From Limimonas halophila (GTDB lineage: Bacteria; Pseudomonadota; Alphaproteobacteria; Kiloniellales; Rhodovibrionaceae), in contig NZ_FNCE01000003.1 of assembly GCF_900100655.1 (NCBI RefSeq), positions 83,501 through 147,500 on the forward strand: a stretch of 64,000 nt of DNA. Direction: 5' to 3'. Numbering within the stretch: position 1 is the stretch's first letter; each line of letters starts with the position of its first letter. Below the pieces are notes generated by a model. The model worked only from the letters and a program-made list of their open reading frames with translations. It was not told where the DNA came from and searched no databases. Shown piece after piece: positions 1 to 8,300 of this stretch. The translations under genes and the position numbers were made by a program.

Positions 1-94
1 GCACGGCGGGCAGCCCGGCGCACGCCACGCGCCCCCTTCGTTCGCGGCGCCGTGTGCTCTACTGTCCCCGGCGACGACGAGAGGGAGAGACATC

Positions 95-2419
95 ATGGGT
101 CAGTTCGGCTTCGGCCAGGCGGTTCGCCGCGTGGAGGACACGCGGCTGCTCACCGGGCACGGCAGCTACACCGACGACCTCGGCCAGCCCGGCGACGCGC
201 ACCTGAAGCTGGTGCGCAGCCCGCACGCGCACGCCGTCATCAGCGCCGTCGACACGACCGAGGCGCGCGAACAGCCCGGCGTGCTGGCGGTCTACACCTG
301 CGCCGACCTGGACGCGCGGGGCATCGGCGACATCCCGTGTCTGGCCCCCATGCAGGGCCGCGACGGCAATCCGGGCGTGACGCCGGGCCATCCCGTGCTG
401 GCGCGCGGGCGCGTGCGCCACGTCGGCGATCCCGTGGCCGCCGTCGTCGCCGAGAGCGCCGAGGTCGCGGACGCCGCCGCCGAGCTGGTCGAGGTGGACT
501 ACGAGCCGCTGGACGCCGTCACCGAGGGCCCGGCGGCGCTGCGCGAGGGCGCGCCGCAGCTGCACGAGCAGGCGCCGAACAACCTCGCGCTGGACTGGGA
601 GATCGGCGATCCCGACGGGACGGCCGACGCCGTGGCCCAGGCCGAGCACGTCACGCGCCTGCAACTCGTCAACAACCGCGTCGTGGTCAATGCGCTGGAA
701 CCGCGCGCGGCGCGCGGCAGCTACGACGCCGAAACCGGGGAATGGCACCTCGCCACCGCCACGCAGGGCGTCTTCGGGCTGCGCCGGCAGCTCGCGGAGC
801 AGGTGCTGGGCGTGGATCAGGACCGCATCCGCGTCACCACGCCGGACGTCGGCGGCGGCTTCGGCATGAAGATCTTCCTCTACGCCGATCAGGTCCTGGT
901 GCTGCTGGCGGCGCAGGATGTCGGCCGCCCCGTGCGCTTCACCGCCAGCCGCGGCGACGACTTCGTCAGCGCCAGCCAGGGCCGCGACCACGTCACCGAC
1001 GCCGCGCTCGGCTTCGATGGCAGCGGGCGCATCACCGGGCTGTGGATCGACACCGTCGCCAACATCGGCGCCTACGTCTCCAACATGGCGCTTTTCGTCG
1101 CCACCCAGGCGGGGGCGCGCATGTACCCCGGCGCCTACGTCGTGCCGGCGGTCTACGGGCGCACGCGCGTCGCCTTCACCAACACCGTGCCCGTGGACGC
1201 CTATCGCGGCGCCGGCCGGCCCGAGGCCGCCTATCTGATCGAGCGGCTGATGGACACGGCCGCGCGCGAGCTGGGCATGGACCCGGCGGCGCTGCGCCGG
1301 CGCAACTTCGTCCCGCCGGAGGCCATGCCGCACACCACCGCCACCGGGCTGACCTACGACTGCGGCCAGTTCGCCCGCTTGCAGGACACGGCGCTGGAGA
1401 ACGCGAACGCCGCCGGGCTGGCGGAGCGGAAGCGGGAGGCCCGCACGCGCGGCAAGCTGCGGGGGCTGGGCCACGCCAGCTACCTGGAGTGCTGCGGCGG
1501 CATCGGCAGCGAGGAGGCGCGCTTCCGCCTGGACGCCGACGGCGGGGTGACGCTCTCCGTGGGCACGCAGTCGAACGGGCAGGGGCACGCCACGGCCTAC
1601 GCGCAGATGGTGGCCGACAAGCTGGGCCTGACGCCCGAACAGGTGCGCGTGCGCCAGGGCGACACCCGCGACCTCAACCGCGGCGGCGGCACGGGCGGCT
1701 CGCGCTCCGTCATCATGGGCGGCGGCGCGGCCACGGCGGCCACCGACAAGGCGGTCGAGCGCATGAAGCGGATCGCCGGGCACCTGCTGGAAGCCTCGCC
1801 GTCCGACCTCGATTTCGCCGAGGGCCGCTTCGCCGTGGCCGGCACGGACATCGCGGTGTCCTTCCAGGCGGTCGCCGAGGCCGCGCACGGCACCGACCTG
1901 CCGGCCGAGTTGCAGGGCGGCGTCGACGAAACCGCGCAGTTCAGCGAGGCGGGGCTGACCTATCCCAACGGCTGCCACGTCTGCGAGCTGGAGGTGGACG
2001 AGGCCACCGGCCACGTGGACATCGTGCGCTACGTCATCGTCGACGACATGGGCACCATCCTGAACCCGTTGATGCTCCGGGGACAGATCCACGGCGGCGC
2101 GGTGCAGGGCATCGGGCAGGCCCTGCTGGAGCACACCGTCTACGACGCCGACAGCGGCCAGCTCCTCACCGCCACCTTTCAGGACTACACCATGCCGCGC
2201 GCGGCCGACGTGCCGGACTTCGAGATTGCCTTCGTGGAGGACATCCCCACGCCCTCGAATCCCTGGGGCATCAAGGGCGCGGGCGAGGCCGGGTCCATCG
2301 GCGCGCCGCCGGCGGTGATGAACGCGCTGGTGGATGCGCTCCAGCCCTACGGGGTGCGCCACCTGGACATGCCCGCCACGCCCGAGCGCGTGTGGCGGGC
2401 GATGCACGGCGCGGGCTGA
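95..2419 (+). CDS. xanthine dehydrogenase family molybdopterin-binding subunit (CoxL-like)
   Basis: This is a 774-residue large subunit of the molybdenum hydroxylase family, which holds the molybdopterin cofactor and oxidises a small substrate with water as oxygen donor. Visible motifs are GGGFGMK (about 253-259), AYRGAGR (about 369-375) and GGGTGGSR, and the C-terminal GAGEAGS carries the expected catalytic Glu (E731). AYRGAGR is the loop of form II/CoxL-like enzymes, not the AYxCSFR loop of true form I CO dehydrogenase, so the substrate is unknown. The ATG at 95 follows a purine-rich GAGGGAGAGA. FAD and 2Fe-2S subunits are not downstream; they may lie left of the window. Confidence 0.9.
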   Translation: MGQFGFGQAVRRVEDTRLLTGHGSYTDDLGQPGDAHLKLVRSPHAHAVISAVDTTEAREQPGVLAVYTCADLDARGIGDIPCLAPMQGRDGNPGVTPGHPVLARGRVRHVGDPVAAVVAESAEVADAAAELVEVDYEPLDAVTEGPAALREGAPQLHEQAPNNLALDWEIGDPDGTADAVAQAEHVTRLQLVNNRVVVNALEPRAARGSYDAETGEWHLATATQGVFGLRRQLAEQVLGVDQDRIRVTTPDVGGGFGMKIFLYADQVLVLLAAQDVGRPVRFTASRGDDFVSASQGRDHVTDAALGFDGSGRITGLWIDTVANIGAYVSNMALFVATQAGARMYPGAYVVPAVYGRTRVAFTNTVPVDAYRGAGRPEAAYLIERLMDTAARELGMDPAALRRRNFVPPEAMPHTTATGLTYDCGQFARLQDTALENANAAGLAERKREARTRGKLRGLGHASYLECCGGIGSEEARFRLDADGGVTLSVGTQSNGQGHATAYAQMVADKLGLTPEQVRVRQGDTRDLNRGGGTGGSRSVIMGGGAATAATDKAVERMKRIAGHLLEASPSDLDFAEGRFAVAGTDIAVSFQAVAEAAHGTDLPAELQGGVDETAQFSEAGLTYPNGCHVCELEVDEATGHVDIVRYVIVDDMGTILNPLMLRGQIHGGAVQGIGQALLEHTVYDADSGQLLTATFQDYTMPRAADVPDFEIAFVEDIPTPSNPWGIKGAGEAGSIGAPPAVMNALVDALQPYGVRHLDMPATPERVWRAMHGAG

Positions 2420-2432
2420 GGGCGCACGAAAA

Positions 2433-2459
2433 AACCGCCGGCGCTGTGCGCCGGCGGTT
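2433..2459. terminator. hairpin terminator after the CoxL-like gene
   Basis: A perfect 12-bp stem (2433-2444 with 2448-2459, arm AACCGCCGGCGC) has a TGT loop and starts 13 bases after the stop codon. The A-run is on the left side, so the U-tail is best formed on minus-strand transcripts. On the plus strand the hairpin is followed by TTCGCGGG only, so plus-strand termination may be weaker. Confidence 0.6.
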
Positions 2460-2636
2460 CGCGGGAAGGCCGGTCGTTCCCCCAACCCCACAGTGGCGTC
2501 CGGGCCTCTCCCACTCGGATTTTGGCACAGGAGGCGGTTCGGGTTCGCGTTTGCGGCAACGTCGCCGGCGCCTCCTGCAACCTACAGGGGATGCTTCCAA
2601 AGCCGGGTTGATATTTCGTAAACGCATGGAATTGGC

Positions 2637-3068
2637 ATGACCGAAACCGCTTCGGACAATGAACACGGGTGGGCCGGTCTCGCCGCCGCCGGCCGCGCGC
2701 TGCTGGTGCCGCTGACGCCGGCCGTGCTGCGGGCCGGGGCCGATCTTGCCGAGACGGCGCGCGAGCGGGCGAGGGTCGCGGACGCCGAACCCGCCGACCT
2801 CTTGGCCGGCAACGCCTTCCTCGCACTGGAAGCGGGCGCCGGGGACGCGCGCGGCATGGCCGCTGCCTGTCTGGGCGCGATCGCGCGGGTGCGCCGGCTC
2901 GACTCCTTCGTCGTGCGGGTCACGCGCGCCGGGGAGGCCCTCGACTGTGCCATCGAATCGGTTGCACCCGGCGGGTCCGGCGCCCATGCCGTCCGCGCGC
3001 GCCTGGCTTCCCTGACGGGCCTGGCACCGGCCGAGCTGGTGCCGGGGCGCGTTGCTGAAATGGGGTGA
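2637..3068 (+). CDS. hypothetical alanine-rich protein
   Basis: I do not recognise this 143-residue protein. It is soluble-looking, Ala/Arg/Glu-rich and largely helical in appearance, with no signal peptide and no membrane segment long enough to be certain. The middle (about 40-100) reads as packed helices with conserved-looking LAGNAFLALE and RVRRLDSFVVRV. Codon usage matches the neighbours. It stands alone between the CoxL-like gene and a dispersed repeat. The start at 2637 lacks a convincing ribosome binding site. It could be an orphan helical-bundle protein; no function is assigned. Confidence 0.55.
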   Translation: MTETASDNEHGWAGLAAAGRALLVPLTPAVLRAGADLAETARERARVADAEPADLLAGNAFLALEAGAGDARGMAAACLGAIARVRRLDSFVVRVTRAGEALDCAIESVAPGGSGAHAVRARLASLTGLAPAELVPGRVAEMG

Positions 3069-3107
3069 TGCCAGCGAGCTGATCAGGGATCGTGCGCGCC
3101 GGCGTGA

Positions 3108-3200
3108 CCCCATCCCCCTCTGGCTTTGGAGCTGTCGCACCAAACCCGTCTCCCCCTTCCCCGCGTCGGGGGAAGGGGGAGACCATAGAGGGGGTTGGGG
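3108..3200 (+). repeat. dispersed palindromic element, copy A
   Basis: This 93-bp intergenic element begins CCCCATCCCCCTCTGG and ends GAGGGGGTTGGGG. Its core is a hairpin with arms CTCCCCCTTCCCC and GGGGAAGGGGGAG. A second copy, inverted and diverged, lies at 24708-24799 downstream of the Nudix hydrolase gene. It lies just upstream of the NadQ-like gene and looks like a multi-copy extragenic element, not a terminator for one gene. Confidence 0.75.
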
Positions 3201-3245
3201 CGCTTGATTTCAGAAGCGGCTCGCAGTCGCGAAACGGACGGCGGT

Positions 3246-4271
3246 ATGACCGTGAACGGCATCGACACCGAAACCCGCCTCGCCACCGGGGCCAGCGCGG
3301 TCACCGTCGACCTCACGGCCGTGATCGTGGCGGTCGGCGCCGGCACCCCGCGCGTGCTCACCGTGCGCCCGCCGACCGCCGGGGCGGACGCCCTTCCCTG
3401 GGGCCCGCTCGGCCCCGAGCACCGCACCCTCCAGGCCGGGCTGCGCGCCTGGGTGGAGCGGCAAACCCGCCTGCGCCTCGGCTACGTCGAGCAGCTCTAC
3501 ACCTTCGGCGACCGCGACCGCGTCCACGCCGGCGGCGATCCCGGCGGCGGCGACCGCAACATCTCCGTCGCCTACCTCGCGCTCGTGGACACGGCCGCGC
3601 CCGTGGGTGTGTCCGACGCCGCCTGGCGCGACTGGTACGCCCACCTGCCGTGGGAGGACGCCCGCGACGGCGTCCCCGCCGCCCGCACCGCCATCGTCGA
3701 GCACCTGCGCGGCTGGGCCGAGCGCGGCGACACCCCCGCCGAGCGCCGCCACCGCCGCGAGCGCGTGCGCCTGACCTTCGGCGGCCCCGACACCCCCGCC
3801 CCCGACACCCCCGCATGGGACGAAGAGCGCGCGCTGGAACGCTACGAACTCCTCTACGAAGCCGGGCTCGTCCCCGAAGCCTGGCAGGACGCGGGCCGCG
3901 GCGTCCCCGCCTGGGTGGCCGAGCTGCCCGGCACGGCCATGGCCGCCGACCACCGCCGCATCCTCGCCACCGCCATCGCCCGGCTGCGCGCCAAGATCAA
4001 ATACCGCCCCGTCCTCTTCGAGCTGCTGCCCGCCGAGTTCACCCTGCTCGACCTCCAGCGCACCGCCGAGGCCCTCTCCGGCGTGCGCCTGCACAAGCAG
4101 AACTTCCGCCGCCTCGTCATGCGCCAGAACCTCGTCGAACCCACCGGCGAAGTCGCCACCGACACCGGCGGCCGACCCGCACGCCTCATGCGCTTCCGCC
4201 CCGACGTCCTTCTCGAACGCCCCGCCCCAGGCGTGCGCGTCACCGCCACCCGACGCGCCAGCCCTTTTTAA
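3246..4271 (+). CDS. nadQ: NadQ/NrtR-like Nudix-domain transcriptional regulator of NAD synthesis
   Basis: This 341-residue protein has an N-terminal Nudix-like domain (about 15-200) followed by a winged-helix region (about 240-330, with FELLPAEFTLLDLQ and KQNFRRLVMRQNLVE). That is the architecture of Nudix-derived NAD regulators (NrtR and the alphaproteobacterial NadQ group). The Nudix box is degenerate: the GX5EX7REUXEE pattern is not present, which fits ligand sensing, not hydrolysis. I chose the ATG at 3246; an in-frame ATG 17 codons upstream lies next to a repeat. The likely target is nadABC (13667-17051), whose leader has two palindromes. The symbol is inferred from architecture and genome context. 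Confidence 0.75.
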   Translation: MTVNGIDTETRLATGASAVTVDLTAVIVAVGAGTPRVLTVRPPTAGADALPWGPLGPEHRTLQAGLRAWVERQTRLRLGYVEQLYTFGDRDRVHAGGDPGGGDRNISVAYLALVDTAAPVGVSDAAWRDWYAHLPWEDARDGVPAARTAIVEHLRGWAERGDTPAERRHRRERVRLTFGGPDTPAPDTPAWDEERALERYELLYEAGLVPEAWQDAGRGVPAWVAELPGTAMAADHRRILATAIARLRAKIKYRPVLFELLPAEFTLLDLQRTAEALSGVRLHKQNFRRLVMRQNLVEPTGEVATDTGGRPARLMRFRPDVLLERPAPGVRVTATRRASPF

Positions 4272-4354
4272 AACACGCGCGTGTTTTATCGCTTCAATCA
4301 GTCCGATGGACGCCCGCCAGGGTGAGATCGCGGGGCTGTCTTGGGAAAGGTGCC
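4270..4354 (+). repeat. dispersed extragenic element of about 85 bp, copy 1
   Basis: It starts with the perfect 18-bp palindrome AAAACACGCGCGTGTTTT (4270-4287), which overlaps the nadQ stop codon, and runs through ATGGACGCCCGCCAGGGTGA to a conserved GGTGCC end. Copy 2 is at 4525-4608 in the same direction and copy 3 at 7380-7465 inverted. The palindrome may also end nadQ transcription. Confidence 0.75.
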
Positions 4355-4492
4355 AGGGTCGTAATACGCGTGCTCAGTAAGCGACATTCACCATCGGCCG
4401 GGTGATATCGGCGGAATCGCGTTAGGGTTCTTTCTCCTTCAGGAGAAAGACAGAATGAGGCCATGTCGTCCGCTCTATGAAATGAAGTATAA
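4355..4492. other. intergenic stretch with a short hairpin
   Basis: No gene is supported here. A perfect 8-bp hairpin, CTTTCTCC-TTCA-GGAGAAAG (4430-4449), precedes a REP-like palindrome. A 23-codon open frame starts at an ATG just after the hairpin, but it runs into the REP repeat, so I do not call it a gene. Confidence 0.4.
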
Positions 4493-4523
4493 GGCGGATT
4501 CGCCGCGCGAGCGGCAATCCGCC
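4493..4523. repeat. REP-like palindrome
   Basis: Inverted arms GGCGGATT (4493-4500) and AATCCGCC (4516-4523) enclose a CG-rich loop. The same arm pair occurs at 10235-10288 and 27075-27105, so this is a dispersed family. Confidence 0.7.
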
Positions 4524-4524
4524 T

Positions 4525-4608
4525 AAACGCAGGCGTGTTTCATTGCTGCCGTCAATCCAATGGACGCCCGTCCGGGTGAGATTGCGGGGCTGTCTGGGGA
4601 AGGTGCCA
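4525..4608 (+). repeat. dispersed extragenic element, copy 2
   Basis: This is a direct, diverged copy of the element at 4270-4354. The palindromic head is AAACGCAGGCGTGTTT, followed by TCAATCCAATGGACGCCCG and the GGGGAAGGTGCC end. It lies immediately after a REP-like palindrome. Confidence 0.75.
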
Positions 4609-4646
4609 GTTCGACCTTCAGGTGGGCTGAGCCATGACGTTTTTCG

Positions 4647-5111
4647 TCATGGTCTGTTTGCCGTGCGTCGGGGCAGGGCGCGGAACGGGTCGCGCATGAC
4701 CATCAGCGCGCTTCGCCGCGGCGGCGGTGCGGCGGCAAGCCGGTGGGCAAGCAGCGTCCGCGCCTGTCGTTCCGAGGCGGGTTCCTGGCGCCACAAGCGC
4801 AGCGCCGTTTCCATCACCGTCGGCGGGTCTGGCAAGGGAACCACCTCCGCCGGCCAGCCGTCCGGCCGGAACAGGATCGTCAGCAGGTGCGCCGGATCGG
4901 CGCCGCACATCTGCACCAGCCCGCCGGCGTAGGTCGTGGAGACGCCGGCGGCGCCAAACTCGTACAGCGCGATGCGCTCGCGCGAAACACGCAGCGCCGC
5001 CGCCACCTCCCGCCGCGCCAGCCCGTGCATCGCCCGGAACCCCGCCACGACCTTCGCGATCCGCGCCGTTTCCGCCGCGACCGCCCGCGTACCCGGCAGC
5101 TCGTCGACCAT
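4647..5111 (-). CDS. helix-turn-helix regulator, XRE-like
   Basis: This 154-residue protein has an N-terminal helix-turn-helix (about 10-65: GFRAMHGLARREVAAALRVS, then RERIALYEFG). In XRE proteins such domains bind operator DNA as dimers. The C-terminal half is unrecognised. I chose the ATG at 5111 because it is preceded by TAGGAGTTGTTTCA, a good ribosome binding site at 8-base spacing; longer upstream reading in this frame has no such site. It is divergent from a second HTH gene across about 190 bp that hold a TTGTA/TACAA inverted repeat, so mutual or self control is plausible. Confidence 0.7.
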   Translation of the reverse strand: MVDELPGTRAVAAETARIAKVVAGFRAMHGLARREVAAALRVSRERIALYEFGAAGVSTTYAGGLVQMCGADPAHLLTILFRPDGWPAEVVPLPDPPTVMETALRLWRQEPASERQARTLLAHRLAAAPPPRRSALMVMRDPFRALPRRTANRP

Positions 5112-5210
5112 TGAAACAACTCCTACGGCCGTTCGGCGGCTACCCCGAGGCATCGTGACCCGCTGAGGCCTTGATTCACCTACAACCGCATGACCGCGGC
5201 TCAGCCTCAC

Positions 5211-5227
5211 TTGTATTGCAGTTACAA
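5211..5227. promoter_or_regulatory. candidate operator between two divergent HTH genes
   Basis: An inverted repeat TTGTA-N7-TACAA sits in the AT-richer centre of the divergent intergenic region. Its spacing of 17 bp suits a dimeric XRE protein. This is inference from position and symmetry only. Confidence 0.35.
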
Positions 5228-5304
5228 CATTCAGCCTTCAATGTCTAGAAATCCTTGAATGGACTGTGTTCCTTCCCGAACGCCGCAACCGCAGCGTTTG
5301 GGGC

Positions 5305-5691
5305 ATGGCGAGCGACCTCGACTCAGAAGACCGCCGCTTCTGCAAAGCCTTCGGCCGTCGACTGGCGGAGTTGCGGGATCAGGCAGGGCTTACCCAAGCT
5401 CAGTTGGGCGAGCAGATCGGTCGCTCGGAGAACACGGTTGTTTCCATCGAAACTGGGCGATCGGGAACCTCCACCTATGTTGCCGCGCGCATGGCGCGTG
5501 CACTTGGAGTCACGCTCCCCGATCTTTTTGATGTCGCGGATCAGCCGGCCCAGAACAGCGAGAAGCGACGTTTAATCCGTCAGCTCGTGAAAACCATGCG
5601 CCACGACGATCCACAGACGCTGCGCCTCATCGCGCGCTTGGCCGAGGTGACCCACGACGAGCTTGAAGACGGCTCGTCGGACCGGGTTTAG
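5305..5691 (+). CDS. XRE family helix-turn-helix transcriptional regulator
   Basis: This is a 128-residue protein with a classical HTH_3 domain (about 10-65: GLTQAQLGEQIGRSENTVVS then IETGRS). The C-terminal tail (about 75-128) is charged and helical (KRRLIRQLVKTM, LIARLAEVTHDELED) and may dimerise. The ATG at 5305 is chosen because it places the HTH at the usual distance; a GTG at 5266 would add 13 residues and neither start has a strong ribosome binding site. It lies upstream of the membrane protein gene in the same direction, and might regulate it or the divergent HTH gene. Confidence 0.75.
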   Translation: MASDLDSEDRRFCKAFGRRLAELRDQAGLTQAQLGEQIGRSENTVVSIETGRSGTSTYVAARMARALGVTLPDLFDVADQPAQNSEKRRLIRQLVKTMRHDDPQTLRLIARLAEVTHDELEDGSSDRV

Positions 5692-5769
5692 CCGCCCAGC
5701 TATTTACACGCGCCGCGCCACTTCAGGACAATCCTTCGCGCGCTGGTGGCGGCCGAACGCGGCGGCGAT

Positions 5770-7308
5770 ATGGATTGGTTCAAGGAATTTCTCACAGATG
5801 CCCTGGGCCTGAGTCCCGGTGTCGCGGCTCTGGCCCTGGTCCTGGTCGGCGGCATCGGCTGGTTGTATCTCTTTCACGTCAAGCTCTTGTGGCGCGTCGG
5901 AACGCGCGACACCCCCGGCCTCCGCGAAGAGGCCGACAAGGCGGCGCGCCCACATCTGGTACCCGGCGCGGAGGAGACCTATCGCGCGCTCCGGCAGGGC
6001 CTTTTGACCTTTCTCAATAACCGTCTGGGTGCGCATCCGTGGAGCGCACGAAGCTACGACTGGTGCCTGCGATTGGCGGTGGCTTATCCAATCATAACTG
6101 TATTGTTGGTCTGGGCCGCTACCGGTCAGAATACTTCTGGTATAGATGGCATGCTGCCGGCGACGATAGGGCCTGAGTCGCGCATGCTCACGGTTGTGTT
6201 CTTGGCGATCTCATTGGGCGCGGTGGCCTGGGGCGAGCAAACACGTGGTTGGCGGGCTATTGCTTTCTATTCCGCTGCCGCTGGCGCTGCTATTGTCGGT
6301 GTAAGTTCTGCTAGTTCTGTCGCTTTTGCTGTGACTGGATATGTCGTTCTAACTTTTTCCACTGCTGTCGCTACAGCTTCCACAGGCCTTGTTGCTGGTA
6401 ATTTCACTGCGGCTGTCGCCATTGCTGTCGCCGGCTATGTCGCTATTGCTTTGGCTGTCGCCGGATCTGCCATTGTTGCCGCCACTTTAGCTGTAGCAAC
6501 ACTTTTCGGTGCATTTGGTGTTGCTATCATCGTAAGCTTGCTCGACCATCAGTTATCTGGAAGAGAGAAATCTGGATTGGATTACGTTTTATTTGTATCT
6601 GTTTTTTTGCTGGGGTTATTAGTACTTGCAGTGATTTTGATCTGCTCGCGCTCGTGGCTAGAGATGAACGAATCCGGCAGAAGCCTGCTCGTCTTCCTGG
6701 CCGCATTGCCGCTGATAAATTCCGTGGCGGACTGGCTCTCGCTCGGCCTGACCCGGCATCTACTCAGCCGGGCCGGCGGAACCTGGTCCAGTCTGGGCAA
6801 CGGGGTCGTGGACGCGCTCGCGGCGGTGATCTTCTTGGGGGTGCTGGCCGTTGCCGTGACCGCGGGGTTGCAGGGGCTGAACGCGCTTGCCCTGGCAAGC
6901 GGGGCGGAGGCGGCGCTGATCGACGTGGCCGGTGTTCTCCAGCGCGTGCGGGAGACGCCGGGCGACCCGGCGGTCTGGTGGGTCTATATCATGCTGTTTT
7001 CGACCTTGCTGCCGAGCTTCGCCCACGCCGTGGTGGCTGCGGCAGCCGTGGTCACCGTCGCGCTGCCGGGCTCGTGGCGAGACTGGCAACGAAAGAAGCT
7101 TGCGGCCGGATTCACGGAGGACCATCCGCAGGAGGTCTGGCGCGCGGCGGCGTTCCTGACCCTTCGCCGCGTGGCGGCGATCCTGCTGGCGCTCCTCGCT
7201 CTTGGCGCCGTGGCGGCGGTATTGGGCGGGTACCACGTCGCCCTGCCGTGGCTTGCGGACGCGCTGCTCGTCATCGCCGAGACCACCGCGATGGCGCTGG
7301 GTGCGTAG
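5770..7308 (+). CDS. polytopic membrane protein of unknown function with a repetitive central region
   Basis: I do not recognise this 512-residue inner-membrane protein. About ten to twelve hydrophobic segments are visible, starting at about 16-37 and 100-118 and ending at about 468-487. A charged cytoplasmic-looking loop lies between the first two (about 40-95). Residues about 160-275 form a low-complexity Ala/Val/Ile/Gly run (AVAIAVAGYVAIALAVAGSA). The DNA of that part (about 6290-6660) is much poorer in GC and uses different codons from the flanking ends, so it is mosaic. The start is the ATG at 5770; a GTG at 5746 is possible. It belongs to the block bounded by copies of the 85-bp element. 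Confidence 0.65.
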   Translation: MDWFKEFLTDALGLSPGVAALALVLVGGIGWLYLFHVKLLWRVGTRDTPGLREEADKAARPHLVPGAEETYRALRQGLLTFLNNRLGAHPWSARSYDWCLRLAVAYPIITVLLVWAATGQNTSGIDGMLPATIGPESRMLTVVFLAISLGAVAWGEQTRGWRAIAFYSAAAGAAIVGVSSASSVAFAVTGYVVLTFSTAVATASTGLVAGNFTAAVAIAVAGYVAIALAVAGSAIVAATLAVATLFGAFGVAIIVSLLDHQLSGREKSGLDYVLFVSVFLLGLLVLAVILICSRSWLEMNESGRSLLVFLAALPLINSVADWLSLGLTRHLLSRAGGTWSSLGNGVVDALAAVIFLGVLAVAVTAGLQGLNALALASGAEAALIDVAGVLQRVRETPGDPAVWWVYIMLFSTLLPSFAHAVVAAAAVVTVALPGSWRDWQRKKLAAGFTEDHPQEVWRAAAFLTLRRVAAILLALLALGAVAAVLGGYHVALPWLADALLVIAETTAMALGA

Positions 7309-7379
7309 CTCATCCGCATCGGCGGGTTTACGAAACGGCGTCCGGCACCTTTCCCAAGATTGACCACGATAGGGCGTCC

Positions 7380-7465
7380 GGCACCTTCCCCAAGACAGCC
7401 CCGCGATCTCACCTTGGCGGGCGTCCGCCAGACTGACGCATGGGATGCAACGCCCGGCGTTGCCC
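7380..7465 (-). repeat. dispersed extragenic element, copy 3 (inverted)
   Basis: Read on the minus strand, this matches the copies at 4270-4354 and 4525-4608: a palindromic AACGCCGGGCGTT head, TCTGGCGGACGCCCGCCA, GGTGAGATCGCGGGGCTGTC and a GGTGCC end. A further fragment of the same end lies at about 7341-7362. It closes the right side of the 4.3-7.5 kb block. Confidence 0.75.
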
Positions 7466-7601
7466 TGGAATCGTCACGATTGTGCCAAGCTGTGGCGCGG
7501 GGTGGTGGCCTGGAATGCGGTTATCGCGTGAAAGGCGCCCGTCCGGTGGATTCCGGATGGTGGCGTCCTTACATGCCGGTCAAAAGGGGATGGACCGCAT
7601 C

Positions 7602-8300
7602 ATGCCGGAAACCGTGGCGCTGGTGGACGACGACCGCAACATTCTGACCTCTGTTTCCATGGCGCTGGAGGCGGAGGGCTACAAGGTGCGCACCTATGCC
7701 GACGGGCAGGAGGCCTTGCGCGGGATCGGGACGCAGCCGGTGGATGTGGCGATCGTGGACATCAAGATGCCGCGCATGGACGGCATGGAGCTGCTCAACC
7801 GGCTGCGCGAGGAGTCCAACCTGCCGATCATCTTCCTGACCTCGAAGGACGACGAGGTGGACGAGGTGGTGGGCCTGCGCATGGGCGCGGACGACTACAT
7901 CACCAAGCCGTTCTCGCAGCGCCTGTTGATCGAGCGCGTGCGCGCGGTGCTGCGCCGCGAGCGGCTGGCGGCGGGCACCGAGACGGACGAGGGCGAGCAG
8001 ACGATCGTGCGCGGCGAACTGACGCTGGACCCGGCGCGGCACCTGTGCACCTGGAAGGGGCGGGAGGTCACGCTGACCGTGACCGAGTTCCTGATCCTGA
8101 AAACGCTGGCCCAGCGCCCCGGGCACGTGAAGTCGCGCGATCAGCTCATGGACGCGGCCTACGGCGAGGCGATCTACGTCGACGACCGCACGATCGACAG
8201 CCACATCAAGCGCCTGCGCAAGAAGTTCAAGGCGGTGGACGACGACTTCGCGCAGATCGAGACGCTCTACGGCGTGGGCTACCGCTACCGCGATGCCTGA
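7602..8300 (+). CDS. chvI: ChvI-type response regulator (OmpR family)
   Basis: This 232-residue regulator has a receiver domain (about 5-120) with acidic pocket D9-D11, phospho-acceptor D53 (IVDIKMP) and the KPFS lysine, followed by an OmpR-type winged helix (about 135-230, [16 protein letters not shown] and [14 protein letters not shown]). In alphaproteobacteria ChvI controls envelope, exopolysaccharide and acid-stress genes on phosphorylation by ChvG. The ATG at 7602 has GGGG 12 bases upstream; an ATG at 7590 directly abuts that purine run and is less likely. The stop overlaps the start of chvG by 8 bases, so the two are translationally coupled. Confidence 0.9.
   Translation: MPETVALVDDDRNILTSVSMALEAEGYKVRTYADGQEALRGIGTQPVDVAIVDIKMPRMDGMELLNRLREESNLPIIFLTSKDDEVDEVVGLRMGADDYITKPFSQRLLIERVRAVLRRERLAAGTETDEGEQTIVRGELTLDPARHLCTWKGREVTLTVTEFLILKTLAQRPGHVKSRDQLMDAAYGEAIYVDDRTIDSHIKRLRKKFKAVDDDFAQIETLYGVGYRYRDA

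Noticed and set aside
4455..4526. Small frame after the CTTTCTCC hairpin
   Set aside because: It has an AGGAG-like sequence upstream but consists largely of the REP palindrome, so it is probably chance.
4270..7465. CRISPR-like or insertion-sequence interpretation of the repeated elements
   Set aside because: Copies are few, irregularly spaced and mixed in orientation, with no transposase or cas gene nearby.
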